Assembly: GCF_004519295.1 (NCBI RefSeq)
Contig: NZ_SOZH01000003.1
Location: 310,001 to 374,000, forward strand
DNA length: 64,000 bases
Reading direction: 5' to 3'
DNA from: Cellulosimicrobium funkei
GTDB taxonomy: Bacteria; Actinomycetota; Actinomycetes; Actinomycetales; Cellulomonadaceae
Positions 8,223 through 15,752 of the stretch are shown one piece after another. The notes beneath the pieces were generated by a model. It had not been told where the DNA came from. It saw nothing but the letters and a program-made list of their open reading frames with translations, and made no database searches. Each line of letters starts with the position of its first letter. Within the stretch, counting starts at the first letter, position 1. The translations under genes were made by a program, and so were the position numbers.

Positions 8223-8762
8223 ATGACGCTGTTCCTCGACGACCTCGACGAGGGTCTGTCGCCCGCGACGAGCCACCCCGCCTTCGTGTCCCTCGCGCCG
8301 GAGCCGTTCTACGACGAGGGCGAGGACCTCGCGCCGTTCGGCAACGACTCCGGGCACGACGCGCTGCGCGACCTCGAGGAGTGGTACGCCGCCGACGGGC
8401 GCGACGACGCGCTTCCCGCCTTCGTCGACGGCCTCCTGGCGGCGTGGGACCTCGGCGTCCCCGAGGACGTCTGGGCGTCCGGGCGGCAGGGTGTCGCGGA
8501 CCGGCTCCGCGGCGGCGACGTCGACGAGGCGGCGCTCGCGGCCGAGGCCCGCGCGCAGATCGCGATCGTGCTCGGACAGCTGAAGATCCGCGGCGGCCTC
8601 ACACCTCATGCGCGGGCCCTGGGCGTCGCGGTGCTCGACGTGCTCGCCGCCCTCAACGACCACGCGCGGGTCGTGAGCCCGGGCTGGCGGCACGCCGACG
8701 CCGACGCCGCGGCGACCGCCGCGATGGCCGCCGTCGTGCGGGCCGCGCCGGACCTGCCCTGA
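8223..8762 (+). CDS. Conserved hypothetical protein, YfeS-like
   Basis: 179-aa acidic, soluble protein without signal peptide or membrane segment. The N-terminal part (HPAFVSLAPEPFYDEGEDLAPFGNDSGHDALRDLEEWY) resembles small YfeS-like proteins of unknown function, in which a PFG(N/S)D-type motif is conserved (from memory, not searched). The C-terminal half is Ala-rich and helical. The ATG at 8223 is fixed by the leaderless promoter immediately upstream. The gene is divergent from the GNAT gene and converges on a membrane protein gene, with 10 bases between stop codons. Confidence 0.7.
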   Translation: MTLFLDDLDEGLSPATSHPAFVSLAPEPFYDEGEDLAPFGNDSGHDALRDLEEWYAADGRDDALPAFVDGLLAAWDLGVPEDVWASGRQGVADRLRGGDVDEAALAAEARAQIAIVLGQLKIRGGLTPHARALGVAVLDVLAALNDHARVVSPGWRHADADAAATAAMAAVVRAAPDLP

Positions 8763-8772
8763 CGACCCCGGC

Positions 8773-9582
8773 CTACGCCGGCGGCGGGTCGTCGTCGGCG
8801 CGGCCGCCGACGAGGTTCCGCACGCGCTCCCTGCGCGCTCGGTAGCGCGCCCCGAAGCGCTCCTGCGCGCGGGCGAGCCGGTGCGGCCGGCGACCGTACC
8901 GACGTCGGGCCCAGAACGACGACGGCTTTGCCAGCCGCACCGCGCCCACGAGCGCGACGACCGGGACCACCACGCCGACCAGGCCCGTCGCGAGCTTGCC
9001 CTTGAGGACGCACACGAACGCGAGCGCGAGGTGCACGACGACCGTCACGGTGTAGGCGAGCCAGCCGCCGGACGCGTCGTCCGACGTGACACCGATGGGT
9101 GACGCGGACAGGAGCAGCGCTCCGCCGAGGGCCCCGCCGACGAGGATCGCGTCGATCGAGCGCTGGCCCTCCTCTGCCCAGTAGACGTCGTCGACGTAGA
9201 GCCACAGCGCGAACTCGTCGAGCGCGAGCGCGGCGCCCGCGCCGAACAGCAGCGCGAGCACCTCCGACCACGGGTGCCCGGGGGAGTAGCGGAACTCGAG
9301 CATGCCGGTCAGGAGCACGAGCAGGATGCCCCACACCTGGTGGTGCACGTGGACGCCCCCGATCGACACGTCCCCGAGGAGGGACCGCCGCGAGCGCGGC
9401 GGGCCGTCGTCCGCGGGCTCGTGCCCGGGCGCCCCCGTGGTCGTCGCCGCGGCGGCCTCGGCGCGGGCGCGGATGCGGCGCGTGATCGACCGCACGACGA
9501 CGAACGTCACGACGAACCCGACGAGCGCGAACAGCGCCGGGGCGCGGCCCGTGTCGACGACGTGCTCGGTGTACCAGCCCAC
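8773..9582 (-). CDS. Polytopic membrane protein of unknown function
   Basis: 269-aa membrane protein. One hydrophobic helix lies at ~15-32, then a cytoplasmic linker of ~40 residues, then four or more helices between ~75 and 205 (QVWGILLVLLTGMLEF, EVLALLFGAGAALALDEFAL, LVGGALGGALLLSA, YTVTVVVHLALAFVCVLKG, GVVVPVVALVGAVRL). The motif GGVHVHHQVWGI is His-rich, and DEFALWLYVDDVYW is acidic and aromatic at a membrane edge; together they could bind metal or form an active site (speculative). The C-terminal tail is strongly basic (RRRYGRRPHRLAR). The start is GTG at 9582 with GGGAGGGG upstream. I do not recognise a characterised family. Confidence 0.7.
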   Translation of the reverse strand: MGWYTEHVVDTGRAPALFALVGFVVTFVVVRSITRRIRARAEAAAATTTGAPGHEPADDGPPRSRRSLLGDVSIGGVHVHHQVWGILLVLLTGMLEFRYSPGHPWSEVLALLFGAGAALALDEFALWLYVDDVYWAEEGQRSIDAILVGGALGGALLLSASPIGVTSDDASGGWLAYTVTVVVHLALAFVCVLKGKLATGLVGVVVPVVALVGAVRLAKPSSFWARRRYGRRPHRLARAQERFGARYRARRERVRNLVGGRADDDPPPA

Positions 9583-9621
9583 GGTCCCCTCCCGGCCGGT
9601 GGTCCTGGGTCCATCGTCCGA

Positions 9622-9658
9622 GGTCCGGGGCGACCCGTCGAGCGGGCCGCCCCGGACC
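9622..9658 (-). terminator. Hairpin downstream of the ABC-F gene
   Basis: Ten-base arms GGTCCGGGGC (9622-9631) and GCCCCGGACC (9649-9658) enclose a smaller CCCG/CGGG stem. It lies six bases after the ABC-F stop codon. Confidence 0.6.
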
Positions 9659-9663
9659 GGCGC

Positions 9664-11289
9664 TCAGCGGGCGGGTTGCTCCGCGCCCGGCGCCACCTCG
9701 TGGAGCCGGCCGTCCCGGTCGAGCTCGAGCAGCACGTCGACCCCGAGGCGGGCGAGGAACCCGTCGTCGTGGCTCACCACGAGCAGCGCGCCCGCGTAGC
9801 CCGACAGCGCCTCGACGAGCCGCTCGACGCTGCGCACGTCGAGGTCGTTCGTCGGCTCGTCGAGCACGAGGAGCTGGGCGGGCGGGTCGGCGAGCAGGAG
9901 CCGTGCGAGCGCGACGCGGAACCGCTCGCCGCCCGACAGCGTGCCCACCGGGCGGTCGACGGCCGACCCGCGCAGGAGCAGGCGCGCGAGGTGGTTGCGG
10001 ACCGTGCCCGGCGCCACGCCCGGGGCGCCGTCGCGGACGGTGTCGAGCGCGCTGCGCGCGTCGTCGAGGCCGTCGCGCCGCTGCGGGAGGTAACCGACCC
10101 GGTCCGTGAGGAGCGTCCCGCCGGCGCGTCCCGGCTCGGGCGCGCGCCCGGCGAGCAGGTTCTCCAGGAGCGTCGTCTTGCCGGTGCCGTTCGCCCCCAC
10201 GAGCGCGACCCGCTCGGGCCCCTGGACGACGACCGTGCGGTTCGTCCCGTGCAGCTCGGCGAGCCGACGGCCGCGCGGGACGTCCGGGTCCGGCAGCACG
10301 AGGTGCACGTGCTCGTCGTCGCGCACTCGGGCCGCCGCCGCGTCGAGCGCCTGCTGCGCGGCCTGGACCTTGGCGTCCAGGCCCTGGCGCATCGAGCCCG
10401 CCGAGACCTGGGCCGCGGACGCGCGCAGCCCCATGGAGATGCGTGACCCGGTGCGGTTCGCCTGGGCGGTCCGCGCCGTCCGCTCGCGGCGCGCGAGCTT
10501 CGTCTCGGCCTCGACGCGCCGGCGCTTCTCGGCGCGCAGGGCCTGCTCGGCGCTCCGCGCGGCCTGCGCCGCCGCGGCCTGGTCGACCTCCAGCTGCGCG
10601 CGCCACGCGCTGTACGGGCCGCCGAACGTGGTCAGCGCGCCCGCGTGCAGCTCGGCGGTCTCGTCGACGTGCTCGAGCAGCTCCAGGTCGTGGCTCACGA
10701 CGACGAGAGCCCCGGGCCAGTCGTCGACGAGCACGGCGAGCCGGGCCCGGGTGGCACGGTCGAGGTTGTTCGTCGGCTCGTCGAGCAGCGTGATCGCGCT
10801 GCGCCGCACGCGCAGGCCGCTGATCGCGACGAGCATCGCCTCGCCGCCGGACAGCTCGCCGACGCGCCGGTCGAGGCCGACGCCGTCGAGCCCGATCTCG
10901 GCGAGCGCCTGGGCGGCGCGCGCCTCGACGTCCCAGTCGTCGCCGACGGCGTCGAAGTGCCGCTCGTCGACGTCGCCGGACTCGATCGCGCGCAGGGCGT
11001 CGAGCGTCGCGTCGATGCCGAGCAGGCGCGCGACGCTCGCGTCGCGGCCGAGCGTGAGCGTCTGGGGGAGGTAGGCGACGTCGCCGGTGGTCGTCACGCG
11101 CCCGGAGGTGGGCGTGAGCAGGCCGGCGACGAGGCGCAGGAGCGTCGACTTGCCGGCGCCGTTGTCGCCGACGAGGCCCGTGCGGCCGGTGCCGAACGTG
11201 CCGGAAAGGTGGGAGAGCGCGACGGTGCCGTCGGGCCACTCGAACGTGAGGTCGGTCAGCGTCACCGCGGACCGGTGCAGGGTGGACAT
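9664..11289 (-). CDS. ABC-F family ATP-binding protein (ribosome protection type)
   Basis: 541-aa protein with two ABC ATPase cassettes and no membrane domain. Cassette 1 has Walker A GDNGAGKST (~41-49), signature LSGGEAM and Walker B ITLLDEPTNNLD. Cassette 2 has GANGTGKTT, LSGGERFRVALARLLL and LLVLDEPTNDLD. A charged helical linker (~230-310, rich in Arg/Ala/Glu) joins them; in ABC-F proteins this linker reaches into the ribosomal P-site region and displaces bound antibiotics. Known members give resistance to macrolides, lincosamides, streptogramins or pleuromutilins; which drug applies here cannot be told. The ATG at 11289 follows AGGAG (11297-11301). A 226-base leader, a hairpin and a short leaderless ORF lie upstream, suggesting attenuation control. 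Confidence 0.9.
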   Translation of the reverse strand: MSTLHRSAVTLTDLTFEWPDGTVALSHLSGTFGTGRTGLVGDNGAGKSTLLRLVAGLLTPTSGRVTTTGDVAYLPQTLTLGRDASVARLLGIDATLDALRAIESGDVDERHFDAVGDDWDVEARAAQALAEIGLDGVGLDRRVGELSGGEAMLVAISGLRVRRSAITLLDEPTNNLDRATRARLAVLVDDWPGALVVVSHDLELLEHVDETAELHAGALTTFGGPYSAWRAQLEVDQAAAAQAARSAEQALRAEKRRRVEAETKLARRERTARTAQANRTGSRISMGLRASAAQVSAGSMRQGLDAKVQAAQQALDAAAARVRDDEHVHLVLPDPDVPRGRRLAELHGTNRTVVVQGPERVALVGANGTGKTTLLENLLAGRAPEPGRAGGTLLTDRVGYLPQRRDGLDDARSALDTVRDGAPGVAPGTVRNHLARLLLRGSAVDRPVGTLSGGERFRVALARLLLADPPAQLLVLDEPTNDLDVRSVERLVEALSGYAGALLVVSHDDGFLARLGVDVLLELDRDGRLHEVAPGAEQPAR

Positions 11290-11303
11290 GGGTGTGCTCC
11301 TCG

Positions 11304-11321
11304 GCCCGCGGTGCCGCGGGC
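11304..11321 (-). promoter_or_regulatory. Hairpin next to the ABC-F ribosome-binding site
   Basis: A GC-only dyad (arms GCCCGCGG / CCGCGGGC) ends three bases upstream of the AGGAG of the ABC-F gene. It could limit ribosome access or act with other leader structures. Confidence 0.45.
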
Positions 11322-11515
11322 GTGGTCGTGCCGGGAAGGTCGGGCGGGCCGTCGTCGCGCGGGCGCGCGGACGGGCCGCCGGTGGCGGGAGCGGTGGGGC
11401 GTCGTCCCGGCACGCCGAGGCCGCGGCACGAGCCGGGCAGGGGTCGCCGACGAGGGCTCCGACGGGGCGGAGCGGGCGAGGGGTGCGCTGGGACGGGCCG
11501 CCGACGGCTCGGCGG

Positions 11516-11542
11516 CTAGAGTCTGTCGACCTCGATGAGCAC
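11516..11542 (-). CDS. Short upstream ORF in the ABC-F leader
   Basis: An 8-codon ORF (GTG start, peptide V/M-L-I-E-V-D-R-L, TAG stop) begins exactly six bases after TAGCAT, the same spacing as the leaderless genes of this window. The ABC-F start lies 226 bases downstream on the same strand. Short uORFs before antibiotic-resistance genes are known to sense stalled ribosomes (erm leaders, actinobacterial whiB7). The proposed role is to sense translation inhibitors and release the ABC-F gene from attenuation (inference). It is too short for homology support; the evidence is promoter geometry and gene context. Confidence 0.5.
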   Translation of the reverse strand: MLIEVDRL

Positions 11543-11548
11543 GTGCCG

Positions 11549-11554
11549 ATGCTA
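11549..11554 (-). promoter_or_regulatory. -10 box TAGCAT upstream of the ABC-F leader
   Basis: TAGCAT on the minus strand ends six bases before the GTG of the uORF at 11542, so the transcript would start at or beside that codon. I see no convincing -35 element. Confidence 0.55.
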
Positions 11555-11593
11555 GCAGCGCGGCCCGGCGGGGTCTGCGGGCGCGGGGGCCCG

Positions 11594-12496
11594 TCACCCC
11601 GCCGGAGCCTGCTCCCGACCCGTGGCGAGCGAGGCGACGAGCGAGGCGACGAGCGCCGCGGCGGCCGCGCCCGGGTGCGGCCGCGTCACGAGCCCGAGGG
11701 ACCACGCCTCCGGCGCGTCGAGCGGCACCGCGACCGCGCCCGGCGCGGGCTCGTACATGTCCGCGGGGACCACCGCGACGCCGAACCCGGCGGCGACGAA
11801 CGCGGGCAGGTCGCCGACGTCGGCCACCTCCGTGTCCGCGCGCGGCGCGACGCCCGCGTGCACGAACGCGCGCTCGGCGACCACCCGGTTGCCGAACCCG
11901 CGCGGCGTCGTCACGACGTGCTCGTCGGCCAGGTCGCCGGGCGCCACCGACCGCGCCCCGGCGAGCGGGTGGCCCGCGGGCAGCACCGCGACGAACGTCG
12001 ACGACGTGAGGCGCGTGTACCGCAGACCGGGGTGGTCCTCGGGCCCGAGCCCGGTGAACGCGACGTCCACGACACCGCGCCGCACGTCCTCCCCGAGGCC
12101 CGTCGACCCGGCGGGCGACGGGGTGAGGCGCAGCACCACGCCGGGGTGCCGGTCCCGGAACGCGGCGAGGGTGCGCGGCAGGCCGAGGTACCCGAGGTTC
12201 GTGAACACCCCGAGCCGCACCGTGCCGCGCACGTGGTGCGGCCCGGGGGCGACGGCGGCGCGGGCCTGGTCGACGGCGTCGAGCACCGCCCGGGCCCGGG
12301 GGAGCAGCGCCTCGCCCTGCGACGTGAGCGCGACCGAGCGCCGCGTGCGCTCGAACAGACGAGCGCCGAGCTCGGCCTCCAGGGCACGCACGCCCGCCGA
12401 GACGCTCGACTGCACGGCGAAGACGCGCGCGGCGGCGCGCGTGAAGCTCAGCTCCTCGGCCACGGCGACGAAGTACTCGAGCTGGCGCGTCTCCAT
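11594..12496 (-). CDS. LysR family transcriptional regulator
   Basis: 300-aa LysR-type regulator. The N-terminal winged HTH (METRQLEYFVAVAEELSFTR, then SSVSAGVRALEAELGARLFE) spans ~1-60. The periplasmic-binding-fold effector domain follows (~88-295), including VRGTVRLGVFTNLGYLGLPR. The ATG at 12496 is confirmed by TAGGGT seven bases upstream (12504-12509), so the message is probably leaderless; the ORF could be extended to 12529 but without HTH gain. It is divergent from an MFS transporter gene across 95 bases, the classic arrangement for a LysR regulator controlling its neighbour and itself. The inducer is unknown. Confidence 0.9.
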   Translation of the reverse strand: METRQLEYFVAVAEELSFTRAAARVFAVQSSVSAGVRALEAELGARLFERTRRSVALTSQGEALLPRARAVLDAVDQARAAVAPGPHHVRGTVRLGVFTNLGYLGLPRTLAAFRDRHPGVVLRLTPSPAGSTGLGEDVRRGVVDVAFTGLGPEDHPGLRYTRLTSSTFVAVLPAGHPLAGARSVAPGDLADEHVVTTPRGFGNRVVAERAFVHAGVAPRADTEVADVGDLPAFVAAGFGVAVVPADMYEPAPGAVAVPLDAPEAWSLGLVTRPHPGAAAAALVASLVASLATGREQAPAG

Positions 12497-12503
12497 GCCG
12501 CTC

Positions 12504-12509
12504 ACCCTA
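12504..12509 (-). promoter_or_regulatory. -10 box TAGGGT of the LysR gene
   Basis: On the minus strand TAGGGT ends seven bases before the ATG at 12496, with no ribosome-binding site. The rest of the divergent intergenic region (12510-12591) holds ATCGAT and GATC-rich short dyads that could be LysR sites. Confidence 0.6.
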
Positions 12510-12591
12510 CGACGTCTCATCGCTGACATCGATCAGACGGATCGGTACAAGTCGTTGGACACGATCAATCGCGCAGGCGCACGGTGGACGC

Positions 12592-13866
12592 ATGACGACG
12601 ACCTCGGCACCTCCGACCCGCCCCGCACCCGCGCGACCGGACGACGCGCAGCGGCCCTCCCGGCCGCCGCGTGCGCTGCGCGCGCGGCCGCTCGTCTCGC
12701 ACGGGTCCGGGTTCCTCGTGGTGGCGCTCGCGTTCGCGACGGCCATGGCGTTCTCGACGGTCCCGACGCCGCTCTACCCGCTGTACCAGGCGCGCGACGG
12801 CCTGCCGACCGTGGCCGTGACCGTCGTCTTCGCCGCGTACGCCGTCGGGGTCGCCGCGAGCCTCTACCTCGTCGGGCACCTCAGCGACCGGTTCGGGCGT
12901 CGCCGCGTCCTGGTCCTCGGCCTCGTGGCCGAGCTCGTCGCGGCCGTGCTGTTCCTGCTGCTGGACGGTCTGGGCGGCCTCGTCGTCGCGCGGCTCGTCT
13001 CGGGCGTGGGGATCGGGGCCGTCACCGCGACGGCGACCGCCCACCTCGCCGAGCTCCGCGCGGCCGCCCGGCCCGGCGGCCCGGCAGACACGAGCGCCGT
13101 CGCAGGCCTGGCGAACATCGGCGGCCTCGCGCTCGGACCGCTCGTCGGCGGGCTGCTCGCCCAGGCCGCGCCTGCGCCGCTCACGACGCCGTACGTCGGC
13201 TTCGCCGTCCTGCTCGCCGCGGCGGTCCTCGCCGCCGCGCTCGTGCCCGAGACCGTGCCGCCCGCCGCCGCCCCGTACCGCTACCGCCCGCAGCGCGTCG
13301 CCGTGCCGCGCGCCGGGCGCGGCACCTTCGCCGCCGCGGCGGCCGCCGCGTTCGCGGGCTTCGCCGTCTTCGGCCTCTTCACGTCCCTCACCCCGAGCGT
13401 GCTCGCGACCGTGATGCACGAGGAGTCGCGCCTCGTCGCCGGGCTCGTCTCGGCCGCGGTCTTCGCCGCGGCCGCCGTCGCGCAGCTCGCCACGGGCCGG
13501 CTCGCCCGTCGGCGCCAGGCCGCGCTCGCCGTCACGCTGACGCTCGCCGGGCTCGCCGTGCTCGCCGTCTCCGTCGGCACCGCGAGCCTGCCCGGGTTCG
13601 TTGCGAGCGCCGTCGTCGCGGGCGCGGGCGTGGGCATCCTCTTCCGGGGCGCGCTCGCGACGGCGGGGGCCCTGGCGGAGCCCGGCCGCCGGGGCGAGGT
13701 CCTGGCGGGAGTCTTCCTCGTTGCATACCTGGGGCTCGCCGTCCCTGTGCTGCTCCTGGGGGTCTCGCTCACGGTCGAGCCGCTGCGCCTCATGGTCGTC
13801 GTGTTCGCGGCGGCCACCGCGCTGCTCGTCGCGGCGGCCGCGCCGGGCCTGGCACGCCGGTCCTGA
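12592..13866 (+). CDS. MFS transporter
   Basis: 424-aa major facilitator superfamily protein with about 12 hydrophobic segments. Motif A between helices 2 and 3 reads GHLSDRFGRRRVL, and a degenerate counterpart in the second half reads TGRLARRRQAA. The first ~40 residues are a Pro/Ala/Arg-rich cytoplasmic tail. MFS proteins of this size are proton-coupled exporters or importers; the drug-efflux-like layout and LysR control suggest efflux of a small molecule (inference). The ATG at 12592 is the first in frame after the divergent promoter region. A 26-bp palindrome ends the unit. Confidence 0.85.
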   Translation: MTTTSAPPTRPAPARPDDAQRPSRPPRALRARPLVSHGSGFLVVALAFATAMAFSTVPTPLYPLYQARDGLPTVAVTVVFAAYAVGVAASLYLVGHLSDRFGRRRVLVLGLVAELVAAVLFLLLDGLGGLVVARLVSGVGIGAVTATATAHLAELRAAARPGGPADTSAVAGLANIGGLALGPLVGGLLAQAAPAPLTTPYVGFAVLLAAAVLAAALVPETVPPAAAPYRYRPQRVAVPRAGRGTFAAAAAAAFAGFAVFGLFTSLTPSVLATVMHEESRLVAGLVSAAVFAAAAVAQLATGRLARRRQAALAVTLTLAGLAVLAVSVGTASLPGFVASAVVAGAGVGILFRGALATAGALAEPGRRGEVLAGVFLVAYLGLAVPVLLLGVSLTVEPLRLMVVVFAAATALLVAAAAPGLARRS

Positions 13867-13870
13867 GCGG

Positions 13871-13896
13871 GCGGGGCGGACCGCGGTCCGCCCCGC
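13871..13896. terminator. 26-bp perfect palindrome, bidirectional terminator
   Basis: The 26 bases form a perfect palindrome (half-site GCGGGGCGGACCG). It is placed between the stops of the convergent MFS gene and siderophore-interacting protein gene, as expected for a shared terminator. Confidence 0.65.
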
Positions 13897-13907
13897 CGTG
13901 CCGTGGG

Positions 13908-15752
13908 TCAGCGGGCGAGCTCGACCCGCGCGACGCCCCAGCCGAGGGCGTCGTGCCCGACGACGCGCCACCCGGCGCGCGCCGCGAGCCGCGCCACGTC
14001 GTCGGGCGTTCGCGGTCCGGACCCCGTCGTCGCGAGGGACAGCAGCGCGTGCTCGTGCGCGTGCGGGCTCAGGCCGTCGGGCGTGAGGTCCTCGACGAGC
14101 ACGGCCCGACGCGCGGCCGCCCCCATCGCGGCGAGGAGCGCGACCACCTCGTCGTCGGTGCGGTGCCCGGTCCCGAGCGCGCACACGGCCAGGTCGGCGC
14201 CGGGCCAGGAGCCGGACGTGGCGTGGGGCGAGCCCGTGCCGGCCTGCTCGCGCAGGACGGCGAGCGGCACGGGGTCCTCGACGAGCGTCGTCGTGCGGTC
14301 ACCGGGCACGTCCGCGAGCAGGTCGGCCACGACGAGGGCCCCCGGCCCTCCGACGGCCACCGACCGCACGCCCGACCACACGGGCCACGTCGGGAGGCCG
14401 GTGAGCACGTAGGGCAGGACGTCGGCGCCCTCGACGACCTCCGCGGCGAGGTCGGCGTCGGCCTCGACCTCTGCGCGCAGGGTCCGGCCGCGCGAGCGCG
14501 CCCACGCCGGGGCGTCCTCGCGCAGCGCCGGGGCGAGCGCGGCGAGCGCGAGGACCGCGTCGGCCTCGAGACCCTCGTACTCCTCGCGCGCGTGCTCGTC
14601 GTCGAGGAGGTCCTCGCCGGCGTCGGCCAGGGCCACCTTGTCACCGTCGGCGGTCACGACCCCCGACGCCGCGAGGACGTCCACGAGGACCCGGACCGCC
14701 GCGGGCGCGACGCGGGCCGCCTCGGCGAGCACCGCGACGTCGCGCGGGCCGTCGCCGAGCGCGTCGAGCAGCCCGAGCTGCAGCGCGGCGCGCGTCGCGA
14801 ACCACGGCACGGGGGACGGCACGCCCGCGGGCTGCGTCGCGGGGACGGTGCCGGTCGCGGTGCTGCTGGGCACGTCGCTCGCGGTGCTGCCCGGGACGCC
14901 GCCCGCGGTGTCGCCGACGGTGCTGCCCGCGGTGTCGCCCGGCCTCGCGCCCGAGGGCGCCGGCTGTGCGTGCCAGTACCCGGTGACATCGACGTGCGTG
15001 CGGGGCACGCCGCGCTCGCGCGTGAGGTGGCGGCGCACCGGCAGCAGGGCCCGGCTCTCGCTCGCGGCCCACGCGTAGACGCGCCCGGGCCACCACGTGA
15101 TCGCGCGCACCGCCTCGCCGAGCGCGACGCGGTCGCCCTCGGGCGCGACGACCCAGCGGACGGTGTCGCCGTCGCGCAGCGCGAGGTCCTGGTGCGCGGA
15201 CGCGTCGCCGACCGTCACGACGACCTGCACGGGCACGTCGACGGGGCGCTCGTCGAGGAAGCGGCCGATCGCGGGCAGCGCGGTCTCGTCGCCCGCGAGC
15301 AGGGCCCAGTCGACGTCGTCGGGCCACACGGTGGAGGCCTTGGGGCCGACGAACCACAGCGCGTCGCCGGGGCGCGCCGCCCCGGCCCACGCGGCGGCGG
15401 GCCCGTCGCCGTGCAGCACGAGGTCGAGGTCGAGCTCGCCCGCCACCGGGTCCCAGCGGCGCGGCGTGTAGTCCCGACCCTGCCGGTTCGGCGCGGGCGG
15501 CCAGTCGATGCCGTGCGCGCGCTGCACGGGCAGCGCGGACGCGACGTCGCCGTCGGACGCGAGGACGAGCTTCACGTGATCGTCGAACCCCGGGGCGTCG
15601 AACGCCGGCATCGGCAGGCCGTCGCGCTCGAACGCGCCGAGCTCCGGCCCGACGAGCGTCACGCGGCGCATGCGGGGCGTGACGTCGACGACGCGCGCGA
15701 CCTCGACGCGCCGCAGGACGAGGGGGTGGGTGCGCAGGCGGTGCTGGGCCAT
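13908..15752 (-). CDS. Siderophore-interacting reductase fused to a methyltransferase-like domain
   Basis: 614-aa two-domain protein. Residues ~1-265 are a siderophore-interacting protein (ViuB/SIP family): an FAD-binding barrel (RVVDVTPRMRRVTLVGPELG, then RDYTPRRWD as the FAD motif) and an NAD(P)H-binding part (ALLAGDETALPAIGRFLDE, and YAWAASESRALLPVRRHL). These enzymes reduce ferric siderophores to release iron. A Gly/Ser/Thr-rich linker with short repeats (~275-325) joins a second region (~330-614) resembling small-molecule O-methyltransferases: a winged-helix part, then VRSVAVGGPGALVVADLLAD in place of the SAM-binding loop. The SAM motif looks degenerate, so methylation is uncertain. The ATG shares one base with the stop of the upstream binding-protein gene, so the two form an operon. 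By order and content this resembles desF of the ferrioxamine system. Confidence 0.85.
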   Translation of the reverse strand: MAQHRLRTHPLVLRRVEVARVVDVTPRMRRVTLVGPELGAFERDGLPMPAFDAPGFDDHVKLVLASDGDVASALPVQRAHGIDWPPAPNRQGRDYTPRRWDPVAGELDLDLVLHGDGPAAAWAGAARPGDALWFVGPKASTVWPDDVDWALLAGDETALPAIGRFLDERPVDVPVQVVVTVGDASAHQDLALRDGDTVRWVVAPEGDRVALGEAVRAITWWPGRVYAWAASESRALLPVRRHLTRERGVPRTHVDVTGYWHAQPAPSGARPGDTAGSTVGDTAGGVPGSTASDVPSSTATGTVPATQPAGVPSPVPWFATRAALQLGLLDALGDGPRDVAVLAEAARVAPAAVRVLVDVLAASGVVTADGDKVALADAGEDLLDDEHAREEYEGLEADAVLALAALAPALREDAPAWARSRGRTLRAEVEADADLAAEVVEGADVLPYVLTGLPTWPVWSGVRSVAVGGPGALVVADLLADVPGDRTTTLVEDPVPLAVLREQAGTGSPHATSGSWPGADLAVCALGTGHRTDDEVVALLAAMGAAARRAVLVEDLTPDGLSPHAHEHALLSLATTGSGPRTPDDVARLAARAGWRVVGHDALGWGVARVELAR

